The notes below the pieces were generated by a model that saw only the letters and a program-made list of their open reading frames with translations, had not been told where the DNA came from and did no database searches. Shown here one piece after another: positions 11,030-21,711 of a DNA stretch of 64,000 bases. The DNA lies in assembly GCA_914767715.1 (NCBI GenBank), contig OU612067.1, positions 24,590,162 through 24,654,161 on the forward strand, read 5' to 3'. This stretch comes from Membranipora membranacea (taxonomy: Eukaryota; Bryozoa; Gymnolaemata; Cheilostomatida; Membraniporidae). Position numbers and translations under genes: made by a program. Each line of letters starts with the position of its first letter. Positions within the stretch are counted from its first letter, which is position 1.

Positions 11030-13250
11030 ATACAGTTCTAAGTTCTAAACATCTACCATTAGTGACTGTAACAGCATTTAGACTCATTCTTTTTCTGATG
11101 ATGGGTAAAATCTAGAATATTATTTGGATGGGTGACAGGGTCTGACATCTTGTAGATAAGATGATATATATATACATAGATCCCCTTGTTATCCATGGGA
11201 GAAACCTTGGTTTGCTTTTCGCTACAAAATGCTATACATAATTCAGATCTAATATTTTAAACATCGATTAAAACCACATATGACTCCTCTTCCGATGGAG
11301 ACAAGTCTAAATCAGTATGTGAACCATTTTCAATTATGATCCGAGTTGAATCAAATTATGTTATTTTATTTCTCGTGATGAAAAACTTTCTGTTCTATAG
11401 TTGACAACCAGCAATATTACCAACAGATATTGATTTCGTTCTATTTTACCTTCAAAATAAAATATTCCCGACCGAACATATGAATGATAACTTGATAATA
11501 TTTTTTATTAAAAGTTGTCGTTCTTACTGAGTAATAAACTAGCGAATACATATTTATCAAACCAGAAAATCTTCAAAGTGGAAGGTGAGAATGGACTATA
11601 CTTGAAATTTTGCACTCCCTCATTATCATTGAACAACAGCTTAAAACCTGAACATAGTCTTCTTTATAATATTTTTTCATCATGTAACACCTTATGCATA
11701 GTATGCATGATTGACGGAAATGTCCATCGGTTCTCGATCAGATACACCAATCTGTGTATTCCTCTAAATTATTCGCTGATTGACAATGCTGTCCAACACT
11801 TCTGTGCCTTACCTTTATCCGGAAATTAGGCGTCTGAACTCAAAAGTCTGTTTATCAAGCTGGCAGTCTCAGTCTGTTAAGTAAAGAAACCGGGCAAGTT
11901 AATACTCGATCATAAATCTTACGGTGGTTGTCTCCCGCTGATAAAAGGACAGACAACCTCCTTACTATTGATAGTGGATCATTGCTAGGCTTAACCAGGG
12001 AAGTTTCAGAGAAACTGCCTGGCTTACCCTCACCACTCCTGATTTTTTCTATTGACTGACCTCAAAATATCTTGTGTCCGATACTTTGTTTTGACTGTTG
12101 CAAGTACTACATATGAAAAGTGCTAATACGCTGAAGGCTACAAGGATTACCTGCTCAATGGCCAGATATTTTTTGTAGAAAATTTAGGTGAGAGAGATTG
12201 TCATCAGCTATAATGTTTGCAAAAAAATTGTTCAGATGTTGACTAACTGATGATCACTCCAAACTGGTGCTAGTGGTATGATGCTTTCAACTGTTGCCTC
12301 CTTTCTTCTCCTGACTTCTGTTCAAATTTTAGTTACAATTTCTTGCTATCAAATTTTATTTTCAGATTTTCTGTTTTAATCATCGGTGAGTGACCTTCAT
12401 TTTGGGTGATTTCAAGCAAAATCCTTTTCAAAACCACTAACCAGGCAAGTCTCCTAAAAAAATGATTTCCCACCAAGTCCACCAGCTCAAACGAGGATAG
12501 AAAAGGATACCATAATAATTTTAAAATTCTTAACCAGCTCTGATTTTGTTTGTTGACTTTTCAGTTATATATTCATTTATTGCATACAAAAGCGATAGCT
12601 AAACTACTCAGAAAATAAGAATGAATGTAGAACTGTAGTTATGTAGATATATTACAAGCAGAAATAAGCTCTAGAATTCGGTATATAAACCAGAAAAATT
12701 AAAGAGTAGTTAGGCTGGTCAAACACAAAATTGGAAAAAAGTAGTGGTACAAGCTCTGGTATGTATGAGACATGACCAGCCATGCAGAGCAATATATTAC
12801 CACCAGATGATCACTACAAACAAGTGTAATCTTTTAACCAAAACTACAACAATTGTTGTCATGCATTTAAATGTGAGTGTGTGGATTCCTTACAACATAC
12901 TGAAAATAATAATAAGTAAGCCACCCAACCAAATATAAAACACGTGGCATCAGGGATTCTAAAATTAGTGATTGATTGAAACAATAAGCCTGTATGGATT
13001 AGTCACAGAACAGTTATATATATGAAAGAGGGTAAATAGCTATCTATAAAATAGTCCCCCCAGTACTCTCATTTCAGGGAGAGAATAATTTTTCAAACAG
13101 ATGATCTGCGAAGAGCACGAAAAGTTTCCCCCAAGGTAGAAATAGTTTCACCTCTTCACAATAACCTCTCGGCTAATCTACACTTGGAAAAACCCTCTTA
13201 GCAAAACAACTTCAAAGAGTACATGTCACAAAGCAGAAAATAAATAAGAT
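11030..13250. repeat. 3' flank of copy 1, shared with 53.6-55.2 kb and 63.2-64 kb
   Basis: No gene seen. 11030-11830 is nearly identical to 63164-63990 downstream of copy 6, and 11599-13245 is similar to 53596-55188 downstream of copy 4, so this flank travelled with the caspase units. An AATAAA at 11456-11461 is a possible poly(A) signal, about 430 bases past the stop. A 104-codon frame here begins with TTG, shows no domain and is closed by a stop in the 53.6-kb copy. Confidence 0.6.
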
Positions 13251-15468
13251 AGAAAAATAATCAAGTTATGTCATGTAAAATAATGGTACAAAAATTGGGT
13301 CCTGTCAGAGTACAACACAAAAACAAGCAGCAAGTCAGACTCAGCTGTAAATTATCATGTCAATAGGTAAAAAAAGAGCACCATACATATTCTGACCTGA
13401 TCCTAGGAAACTGAAACTTGTCTTTTTTTTCTATCATGACGCTGTTAACATCAATACTGTGACTTAGCTTTGTGTAGAAGTATGTCATCACAGCGTTACT
13501 ACATACAACCTACTCATGTTCACTATATAAAAAACTGATCTCGAGATTTCAAATGCCAATAGTATTCAGTGGGTAAGGTTAGCTATACTAGGCAAGACTC
13601 TGAATACAGTCTAGGGCAGTTGACACTGCATAAGTTGCTTACTCTACCTGTGGATGCCGTGATGTTTCTGGGTCAATATGCCTCTCTCATTTATTCATCA
13701 GGTCTTGAGTGACAAAACTGACCACAACTGATACTGGTTGATCAGGATCAAGCCCTTCAAAAAGAAGACAAGGATTCCTCATTTGTTTTTTCAAATGCAG
13801 TTAGTCAAAGAGTAATTTTCTATCCCAAGTCCACATGATCTGTGCTTATTTTGAAAATATTCTGTTTGCGATGGGTGCAAGTGATCTCCCCATCAAAAAC
13901 AAATACTTTTCTCTCATCACTTGTTGCATTGTCATTAACAGCTTTCCTTGTCTGATTGTAGGTTGGATGCTAATCATTGCTATTTAATGAGGTTATACAT
14001 TTATCAAATATTAAAGGTTGAGAACACAGGTCGGACAAGAATCTACAACACCATACCTGTAAACAGTACTTTAGATTGAGTCAAAGACTTAACTTAAAAT
14101 TAACTTAACAATTACTGCTTTTCTGCCGCGGCTTTCCTGCCTTCAATGTGCTGCCGCGGCTGTGCCCCACGCCCAAGCCCTGAAATGGTTAGGAGACTAA
14201 ATAGGAATAAAACATCTCAATAACTCAATCGCTATCATCTCATTTTCACTCCAATTTGATATTCATATATATTATCATTACAAATAATATTGCGCTATGT
14301 GCTATGCTGACCAGGCTGTTCTTAATGGAGAGTTATCCTCCTTTAGGTTATGAGGGGGCAACTCCTTACCAGGACCAGTCATACAAACACGAATGCTGTT
14401 CTTTTCTATACATGTCCAGGGACATACATGGTATAAAAGTTTGTCCAATATTGTTTGATATATGGGTTTGGGCACTGACATGGACCTTCAACATCCAATG
14501 GTCATGGAAATTGACCAATTTGCCCAAATGGACACACATCATTGATCAGATCAACCATAGCGAGCAGGATTTGTCGTTAGAAGTAGAGTTATGTTTTCAG
14601 AGGGTCCACCGAGAGAGGACAAGCGGGAGCGGACAAGTTTGTTGACAGAATTATGGTTTTTCTAAAGCATCACAAAGTACATGTTCCAAACAATCTCTTG
14701 GCCAACAACCTGACTGAACTGCGGCAGTAAACCAGCGACTGATTTTTAAATATATGCAAGAGTTTATTTATCAAACAGTCTATGCTTGTACTTTGATTTT
14801 GTGCGATGATTATTTTGTAGATTTGAGAAGTCGGACGCTAACGGGTTACATTCATAACTCTGTATCTTATTCAGCTCAGCTCATCACATCAATCTTTGTC
14901 TGCTGTATTCTTGTATTTTGACATCAGATTACCAGCTGAGATGATTTGATTATTTTTGAAAGGGGAAGTAAGTTCTTAAAATGGAATTTAAGCATGACAC
15001 TGCTACATCAATGTGGGAAATGATACATTATTCTTTTCAATCATCATTAGATTTACTGTGAAATGAAATAGACTGATTTTCCTTTTATGTTGAGGCCAGA
15101 GGGCGGACAAAACATGCAAAGCTCCCATAAATGTGCTTATATTATCCTAATATAACACAGTTTGATGGCTTCAGGATAAATTTGATGAGTCACAGTGGAA
15201 TAGATGGAATATGCAATTTATTCCACAGTAACCAATAATCTCTTGATAGTGAGCTAGTGATCTTTTGTTGGAAGCTTTTTTGTAAATTTTCATGAATAGA
15301 AGGTGTCTTACTTCATCATAATCATATCATCATATACTACAATGGGATGTGCATCTGTAGAATTTTATGAACAATCAGGACTAACAAAAGTATAAAGCCA
15401 AATACTTCAAAATAAAATTGTTATAAGGTTACACTTATTTTCTATATTTGTTGTGTTAGCCAGGGTCG
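13251..15468. other. gene-free stretch between caspase copies 1 and 2
   Basis: I see no exon with family resemblance. A GC-richer spot at about 14124-14163 carries two direct copies of CTGCCGCGGCT. A 129-codon frame at 14256-14645 has no recognisable motif and no splice or repeat support. The rest is unstructured AT-rich DNA. Confidence 0.5.
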
Positions 15469-15662
15469 CATACCACACAATTGGCTCACTGCAGCAGGGA
15501 GACTACTCACTAAATCAGACTGTATTCCAGTACTTTACTGAGTCAGGTCAGTGAGGCAATTCAGACACAGATTATCTATCAGACTTCACAGTTTGGATTT
15601 ATAGTTTCAATAGATTGATTAGGGAATACATTGGGACTATCATAATCTAATTATTTTTGCAG
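15469..15662 (+). promoter_or_regulatory. type B 5' flank of ankyrin-caspase copies 2 and 5
   Basis: This block recurs at 56347-56559 before copy 5 and is unlike the type A flank. It ends in TATTTTTGCAG, a splice acceptor 22 bases before the start codon of copy 2 (copy 5 has TTTTTGTAG). It probably contains an intron end and short leader rather than the core promoter; no TATA box was identified with confidence. Confidence 0.5.
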
Positions 15663-15684
15663 AGTAAAACTGATAGATATAGAA

Positions 15685-17602
15685 ATGGCATCATTAGCAG
15701 AGCGGCGTCTGGAGGATATGATGAGGGAGTATTGTGGATACAGGAATTACAAGTTACCTGAGATAAAAGATCTCAGATATCCGCTGCCTCAGCTGTCTAA
15801 TCAGCAGAAGATGGATATACTACAGAAGGAGTACAATCCTTGGGTCACACCACTGCGCCGTGCAGCAATCAAAGGTCACACAGAGATACTGAGTACACTC
15901 ACCACATCTGTAGAGTCAGCGGATAGAATGAAGCTGCTGCTGAATCCACTCCCACTTGTTAATTATGCAGCATGGATGGGTCGCACAGAGACAGTAAAGG
16001 TGATACTGGACAGTCTGACAGCTGATCAGCAGCTACAGATCATGTCTGTACAATGGGATGGTGAGACACCTATTCAGTGTACTGAGAGTGCGGGAAGGAC
16101 AGACACAGCAGCACTACTGAGAGAATATCAGTATAAGGCAGAGTGTGTACAGAGAGGAGAGTATGGTGAGTCAATATGTTTCAAACCATAGAAAGTTGAG
16201 CATGATGTATGCGCATATCCCACAATGCAACCAACCTAGAATTCCCAGGAGGAACATTCTTAGCTGGAATTTAGTATAATTGTCTTGATAGAACGCCACA
16301 TTCAATAATAGGCAAAAATCTCAGCCTTTGTAAATCACAATAACGCTTAGTTATTAAGTCTGAAATAAACTGTGTGATACCTGTTATCATTATATTATAC
16401 AGGTGGAGTAGGGATTAAGTTTAGATGCTATTGGTTTAGTTGCATTGTGAGGGAACTTAATTTTCTCCCTTTTGTCTTGGTTTTTTAAAAGTCGGGGCAT
16501 CTCAAATAAAAAGTAATAGAAAACTGCACCATATATTCTGAAGACCATGCAGTACCATGGAAGCTAAACACCTTAATTTTTACAGCAGCTCTAACAGTGC
16601 TCGATTTTTTTTTATATTTGTTGTTAGATGAGTTGATCAGACTTAACTTGAATTGCATTTTACTTTTTGGTAAATAATTAGGTAACTATTGATACATACA
16701 GTGAATAGTCACCCAAGGCATGACATGGAGTTTTCTATGCTGAACTGTTGATTTTCCACTCTGATTATACTATATCAAATATCATATTATATTACAGCGA
16801 CCAACAAGTCGAGAGGCTTGATCCTGTACAATCCTATATCTCGTGATGGAGCTGTTGAAGAAGCTGACAATCTACAGTCAGGATTAGAAGCTGTCGGTTG
16901 TCGGGTTCTCAGAGACAAATGGACTACTAAACCAGAGCTTAGTGCCCTTATAGATGAGGGACTACAGGATGCAGCCGGATGCTCACTGCTCATGGTGTGT
17001 ATCATGTCACATGGTCGAGCAGGAAACCTGAAATGTGAGCCACACTGTGAGGGTGGGGACCGCTTCATTGTTATCAACGACATACTCCTGAAGTTGAAAA
17101 CCAAGCTTCCTAGAGATTTACCAATGGTGAGATGATTGTCATAATTGGCAAATATAGGTTGATTATCCTCTCCCTTTTTTTTGTTGGATGACACACTCTT
17201 CCTCTGACCTTTTGTAATCTTGATTGAGAATATTGAGAGTGAATGGGATAATGTTGATGACTTCCTTATTGTTGATAGGTAATGATGGTACAAGCCTGTC
17301 AGCAGTCCGGGGCAGTGGTAGGTAGCCACGAGGATGATATGCCTCTAAGGTGTTCATCTGAGGAGAACAACCACATTGTACTCAACAGACCACACACCAT
17401 GCTTCTCCTGCCTACAATGAGAGATGGATTTGCTAAGCGTGGTACCTACATTGATGCAATAACACAGCAGTTAAAACAAGCAGGCCAGAAGACAGTCATC
17501 TATGAGCTTCATCAGAGAGCTGTTTTGTTCATGGCAGAAAAATACGGGAGTAAACAGACAGCAGAGATAAGGTCGACATTGAAGAAAAGACTCATGCTTT
17601 AA
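15685..17602 (+). CDS. ankyrin-repeat caspase-like protease, copy 2 (intact)
   Basis: Exons 15685-16165, 16798-17126 and 17279-17602 join in frame to 377 residues, with the same phases (1 and 0) as copy 1. The ankyrin exon begins MASLAERRLEDMM and is clearly diverged from copy 1 (start, the TPLRRAAIKGHTEIL repeat, the AAWMGRTETVKVIL repeat). The caspase exons differ from copy 1 by only about a dozen bases each or fewer. The catalytic pair is His232 (MSHG) and Cys277 (QACQQSG), with SRDG before them. Intron 1 (632 bp) lacks about 120 bases present in copy 1. Its upstream DNA is type B, so regulation may differ from copy 1. A protease role is inferred from the retained dyad; specificity is uncertain because the pocket region of the small subunit is short. 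Confidence 0.85.
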
Positions 17603-17796
17603 ATACCAAATTCTAAACATCTACCTATAGTGACTGAAACAGGATTTAGACTCATTCTTTTTCTGATGATTGGTAAAATCTAGAATATCATTTGGATGGG
17701 TGACAGGGTCTGACATCTTGTAGATAAGATATATATATAGATAAATCTCCCTTGTTATCCATTGGAGAAACCTTGGTTTGCCTTTTGCTACAAAAT

Positions 17797-18800
17797 GACT
17801 TTCCACTCTGATTATACTATGTTAAATATCAAATTATATGTGGCTGGCTACAAAAGATTTATATTTTAAAATATTAACTGATGACTACTTCGACTGCAGT
17901 AGGTTCATTACCCACCACCAGCTGTAAATCTAGTAATTTGGTTCTGGGGTACGATTTAATAAAGTCTTGTCATTTCGGGCACTCAAAACACAGTGAATGG
18001 ATATCCCTCTTCCAACTTAATATTTAGACAAGCCAGAATGGTGGTGGGCGTGGGTTTAGGGCCTATGTGTTGTGATACGGATGCTAATAGGTTGGGTAAT
18101 TAATAATTTAATTTTGTTTTATTTGGCATTGACCTTAAACTGAGAAAATTAAACTGTTAATTCTTAATTATTAATTTGATGTGAAATTACCCCTGACCAA
18201 ATTGAAGAGTAAATGAAATATCATGTCTTCAATTGATCGTTAGTGATATAACTGGTCAGGGATCATATGGTACCGGCATCGCAAGTTTAGTAATTGAAAC
18301 CGTCATAGTGGCGACAGATAGACAGATTATTTTTGTATTTGAGCAGCTCTTCCTTTATGGATATGACATTCGATTTTGTTTAGATCCCGGTAGCAATTAT
18401 GATAATATGACGTGGAAAGTTAATATGCAAGCACAGCAAAATGCAACTAACTTGGAACTCCTAGCAAGGACAGGTTAATCCTATATATAGCTAAAATATT
18501 TTATCACTCACACGACCCAACTAGGACTAGTAATATCCTCTATAAGAGATAATGAAAATTGATCTCCATTTATAAGAGCTATCTATTTTTATTCGTTCAT
18601 TTAAAAATAATCACAGACTGGAAACAGCGCCCAATTAATGACTGGATGAAATATCATACTCAGTAAATCGCCATAACACTAAGTCATCAAATCTAAAATT
18701 AGCTCTGTGACGCTGTCACAAGGCCATTTAAAATGAAATAATGAAGAAGCGCCATACTTCTACTTGCGCTGTTAGCTGACTAATAAACAATCGGTAAACA
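17797..18800 (+). repeat. rearranged block: caspase intron-1 fragments with a chimeric junction
   Basis: After the 3' flank of copy 2, positions about 17797-17838 suddenly match the sequence that normally precedes the caspase large-subunit exon (GACTTTCCACTCTGATTATA), without its splice acceptor. From 17839 the sequence matches intron 1 of copy 4 (50012-50710), beginning GTGGCTGGCTACAAAAGATT. This is therefore the remains of intron 1 of copy 3, whose ankyrin exon has been deleted. No open coding exon remains. Confidence 0.7.
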
Positions 18801-18807
18801 TATCTGT

Positions 18808-19300
18808 ACGCTGCTGAGTTATGCCTGCCAAGCTTGGTTCCCCTCGCTCACTGACTATGGCATAAAGAAGCTAGAGGGCATACAGCGTCGATGTCTCTAA
18901 GCTAGACCAATATTCTGAGAGGCTCAGTTCATCAAAGCTTCCCACCCTAGAAACATACATGTCTAACCTCTGCTCACAATATAGTGCCAAAGTTATCAAT
19001 GACCCTGACCACCGCCTATCACACCTTGTACCATCTAGACAGAGTCAACATCGCCACTCTGCCAGGTTGACTGATACTCTTATGAAGGGTCACAGAACAG
19101 AGAGCATGAGAAATACAATTTTTTACAAATATGGTGTTTGAGTTTATTTTTAACTCCCATTTTTCAAAGAAAGTTCAAATACACATTGAGTTTTTTAGTT
19201 TTAGCCTTTTAGGTTTGTTATACTCGCTCTTATTATGATAGATATGTCACCATGTACTATTTTGAGCGATAAAATGAACTGGATATCAATCAATCAATAG
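18808..19300 (+). mobile_element. 5'-truncated non-LTR retrotransposon (LINE) fragment
   Basis: The frame reads SYACQAWFPSLT, then LEGIQRRCL with a frameshift, then LPTLE, LCSQYSAKV, NDPDHRLSHLVP and a stop at 19139-19141. This order is typical of the end of a Jockey/CR1-type reverse transcriptase protein after the catalytic core, which is absent. The 3' end finishes in ATCAATCAATCAAT, as in elements with simple-repeat tails. Comparison with intron 1 of copy 4 near 50730 shows the same DNA without the insertion. One frameshift plus 5' truncation makes it dead. Confidence 0.75.
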
Positions 19301-19740
19301 CCCACAATGAAATGTCACAAGGTGAAATCCAAATAAACATTTAGGCATAAGTCGACTAACTACGTTTTCTGGGCAAGTGGTCATGAAATCTATGGTAGGG
19401 ATATTTGACACCGCTGTTGGGGAATCATCAATTATACAGATTGGGTGGGAATTAAGCTGAGATAGTGTCGTAACCTATTTTTAAAAACCTTGAAAAAAGT
19501 ACAAGAAAATACCTTCGGAGCAAGGCCATGATAGTTGAGAACACTTGAGTCTATTACGGCAGCTCTGTGAGTGCTTGTATTCATTCTCTGTTGCGCTGAG
19601 CAGACTGAACTTGAAATCTGTCTCCATCGATACTTTCTGTGAATAGTTACAGAGACACGACTTTAAGTTGTGTAGATTGTCTTGTTGACCTTATTCTACT
19701 CTCTCTTAAAATTAAAACTCATAATCATCCTATATTACAG

Positions 19741-20466
19741 CAACTGACAAACCGAAAGCGTTAATCCTGTACAATCCAGTATCTCGAGATGGTGCCTTAG
19801 AAGAAGCAGACAATCTACAGTCAGGACTGGAAGCTGTAGGCTGTAGGGTCTCTAGAGAGGAATGGAGAACTAAAGCACAGCTTAATAAGCTCATAGATGA
19901 TGGAGTACAGTCAGCTGTCGGCTGCTCACTGCTGATGGTGTGCATCATGTCACATGGTCGGGCAGGGAACCTAAAGTGTGAGCCACACTGTGAGGGAGGG
20001 GACAACTTCATTGTTATGAATGACATACTACTGAAGTTCAAGACAAAGCTTCCTAAGGATTTACCGATGGTGAGAATGAAAAAAACCCACACCAACTGGT
20101 AGAATGATGTTTTTTTTGTAGTTGATATTTATACTGTCTGACGGTCATTACTGGTCCGTTTAGGAGTTTGTTTATCTGTTCATTCCGAATGTAAACAATC
20201 TTAATTTGAGCTGTATATGATACACATGTAATATTGTTATGGTTGTGATGGTACAGCATAGTTGGTGCAGAGTACTTGTATTGGTGTATTAAAATGCTGA
20301 AATGATTGTACGACTAGAGTTCGGATCGATGATTAAATACATGCTGTGCTATTCCTATTAGATATACATGATATGCACACCAAAGCAGTTATTTTAATGA
20401 AAGAAAAATACGGAGAAAAGCAGACCCCATAATATAGATCGACATTGAAGAACCATCTTATTCTTT
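19741..20466 (+). pseudogene. ankyrin-caspase copy 3, caspase remnant
   Basis: Exon 19741-20069 (329 bases, same phases as the intact copies) is fully open and encodes the large-subunit part: LILYNPVSRDGALEEAD, MSHGRAG and the end KLPKDLPM. It has proper acceptor and donor sites. The ankyrin exon is missing. Of the last exon only about 35 codons of the C-terminal end survive at 20361-20466 (starting DIHDMHTKAV, with a TAA in frame before the final STLK motif); the active-site cysteine block is gone. So a catalytic histidine remains but no cysteine. It sits about 2.1 kb after the end of copy 2, in the same orientation, with a LINE fragment in its upstream flank. Confidence 0.8.
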
Positions 20467-21281
20467 CCCCGTCACCGAGGCGGCCAAGGGAGGAGCGCAA
20501 CAGGAATCCCATAAGGGTTGAGCCTGAGTCATGTGTGCTCCAATAACCAACATACATGCACACTTTGATGAAGGTGATGACATGACACAAGGTTAGCGTC
20601 CATCTTGTTTACCCCCACTTGATTGTTCAATCTCAATTTGATGCTCTCCGACAATTTAAGAGCATGTTTAATGTTATATTTCAAGACAATTATTCAGCAA
20701 CTCCAATGTATCGTTCACTCTATGTTATCCCCATTTTGAGCATCATATTGTTTTACAAGGTAAAAAAGACTATAAGAGATAAACAATAATATTTTGTAGA
20801 TGGTTACAATTGAGCAAGTTCCTAAATTTTTGAATGATAAAATGTTATCAATATTTTATAACTATTATATATATAGTTTCTGAGTAGTTTCTATATCTCA
20901 TACTTTACAGAAGTAGTTTTACCCTTATTTTTACTTAAAGCCATCAAATCTCATATCATTCTTTTTATTAATGCGATCATGATTATGCCTATTATGCAAT
21001 ATTTTCCCTTTTATCCAGTGGGGCTAACTTTTTTACCCATGGCTTGTAAGCTGTATTCTATTAAAAGAGTATAAATTGGAAATTGTTATATCTTGCCTCC
21101 TCTACTCTCTCTATCTGATTGAAATAGTGCTACAATTTCGTTTATTTTAATTCCCATAATTATTGGATCTTCAATTTCAATCATTGTAACATGACATATT
21201 TTTACTCACATATATGAGATGAATATATTTGACATGTATTAATTTTAATTGGTAATTAGTTTTGGAAAGTTGTGTTATAGA
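20467..21281. other. gene-free AT-rich stretch
   Basis: Nothing recognised beyond the end of copy 3. Base composition becomes very AT-rich, with short TATATATA stretches near 20860. Confidence 0.5.
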
Positions 21282-21332
21282 ATAATTGGCAGTGGCGTGT
21301 ATTAGCACTCACGGCCCACGGATGTCCGTGAG

Positions 21333-21425
21333 TGGCTGAATAGCTCAGTGTGTAGAGCGTCTGCCTAATAATCACTGTTAATAAGATTGTTGTCGGTTTG
21401 AATCCCATCAAGATCGGTTTTTTTT
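21333..21425 (+). other. tRNA-like (SINE-like) unit inside the hAT element
   Basis: TAGCTCAGTGTGTAGAGCG at 21341-21359 resembles an A box with D-arm, and GGTTTGAATCC at 21395-21405 a B box with T-arm. A T run at 21417-21425 could stop RNA polymerase III. The spacing between the arms is about 14 bases too long for a plain tRNA, and the acceptor stem does not pair, so it is a degenerate or tRNA-derived unit, not a working tRNA gene. Confidence 0.55.
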
Positions 21426-21571
21426 CAAATGGGTGCTCTATAACTGGAGCATTTTTACTGTAATCTTCTACTGCTATTGAGTTGTTTTCTGTAAGTACCC
21501 AACAGCTCAGTGAGCTATTGAAATACCTCTCTGCTTGCACTATTTTGCTACCGATATGCAAAACTTCCGTG

Positions 21572-21647
21572 GTGGGAGGGCGCTTAAGCGCCCCTCCCAC
21601 AACCTCCCCTCCACGCTTACGGCGTGTGGATCGGGCTGCGCCCGATC
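21572..21647. repeat. cluster of three GC-rich hairpins in the hAT element
   Basis: 21572-21600 pairs GTGGGAGGGCGC with GCGCCCCTCCCAC around TTAA (one bulged base). 21612-21626 pairs CACGC with GCGTG. 21629-21647 pairs GATCGGGC perfectly with GCCCGATC around TGC. A further 9-bp perfect pair (CACTCACGG/CCGTGAGTG) lies at 21306-21334. The GC content stands out from the AT-rich surroundings. Confidence 0.75.
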
Positions 21648-21711
21648 ATTATGCTCATCTCTAAAAAGTCAGTGAGTGAAATTTTTTAGAATATACGCCC
21701 CTGATAATTGG

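Larger units (their letters stand above)
21290..21703. mobile_element. hAT-type non-autonomous transposon (414 bp)
   Basis: The left end CAGTGGCGTGTATT and the reverse complement of the right end, CAGGGGCGTATATT, match at 12 of 14 bases and have the CAGxGGCG start typical of hAT elements. An exact 8-bp duplication, ATAATTGG, flanks it (21282-21289 and 21704-21711), which is the hAT target length. It encodes no transposase. Inside are a tRNA-like unit and several GC-rich hairpins. Confidence 0.9.

Noticed and set aside
11515-11829. 104-codon frame repeated almost unchanged at 63666-63980
   Set aside because: It starts with TTG, has no domain, and its preservation is explained by the recent duplication of the flank. 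The older copy at 53.6 kb has an in-frame TGA.
14256-14645. 129-codon frame as a possible gene
   Set aside because: No family resemblance, no splice or repeat support, and unusual composition typical of a chance frame in AT-rich DNA.
21333-21425. Functional tRNA gene
   Set aside because: A- and B-box blocks are present, but the spacing is too long and acceptor and anticodon stems do not pair properly.
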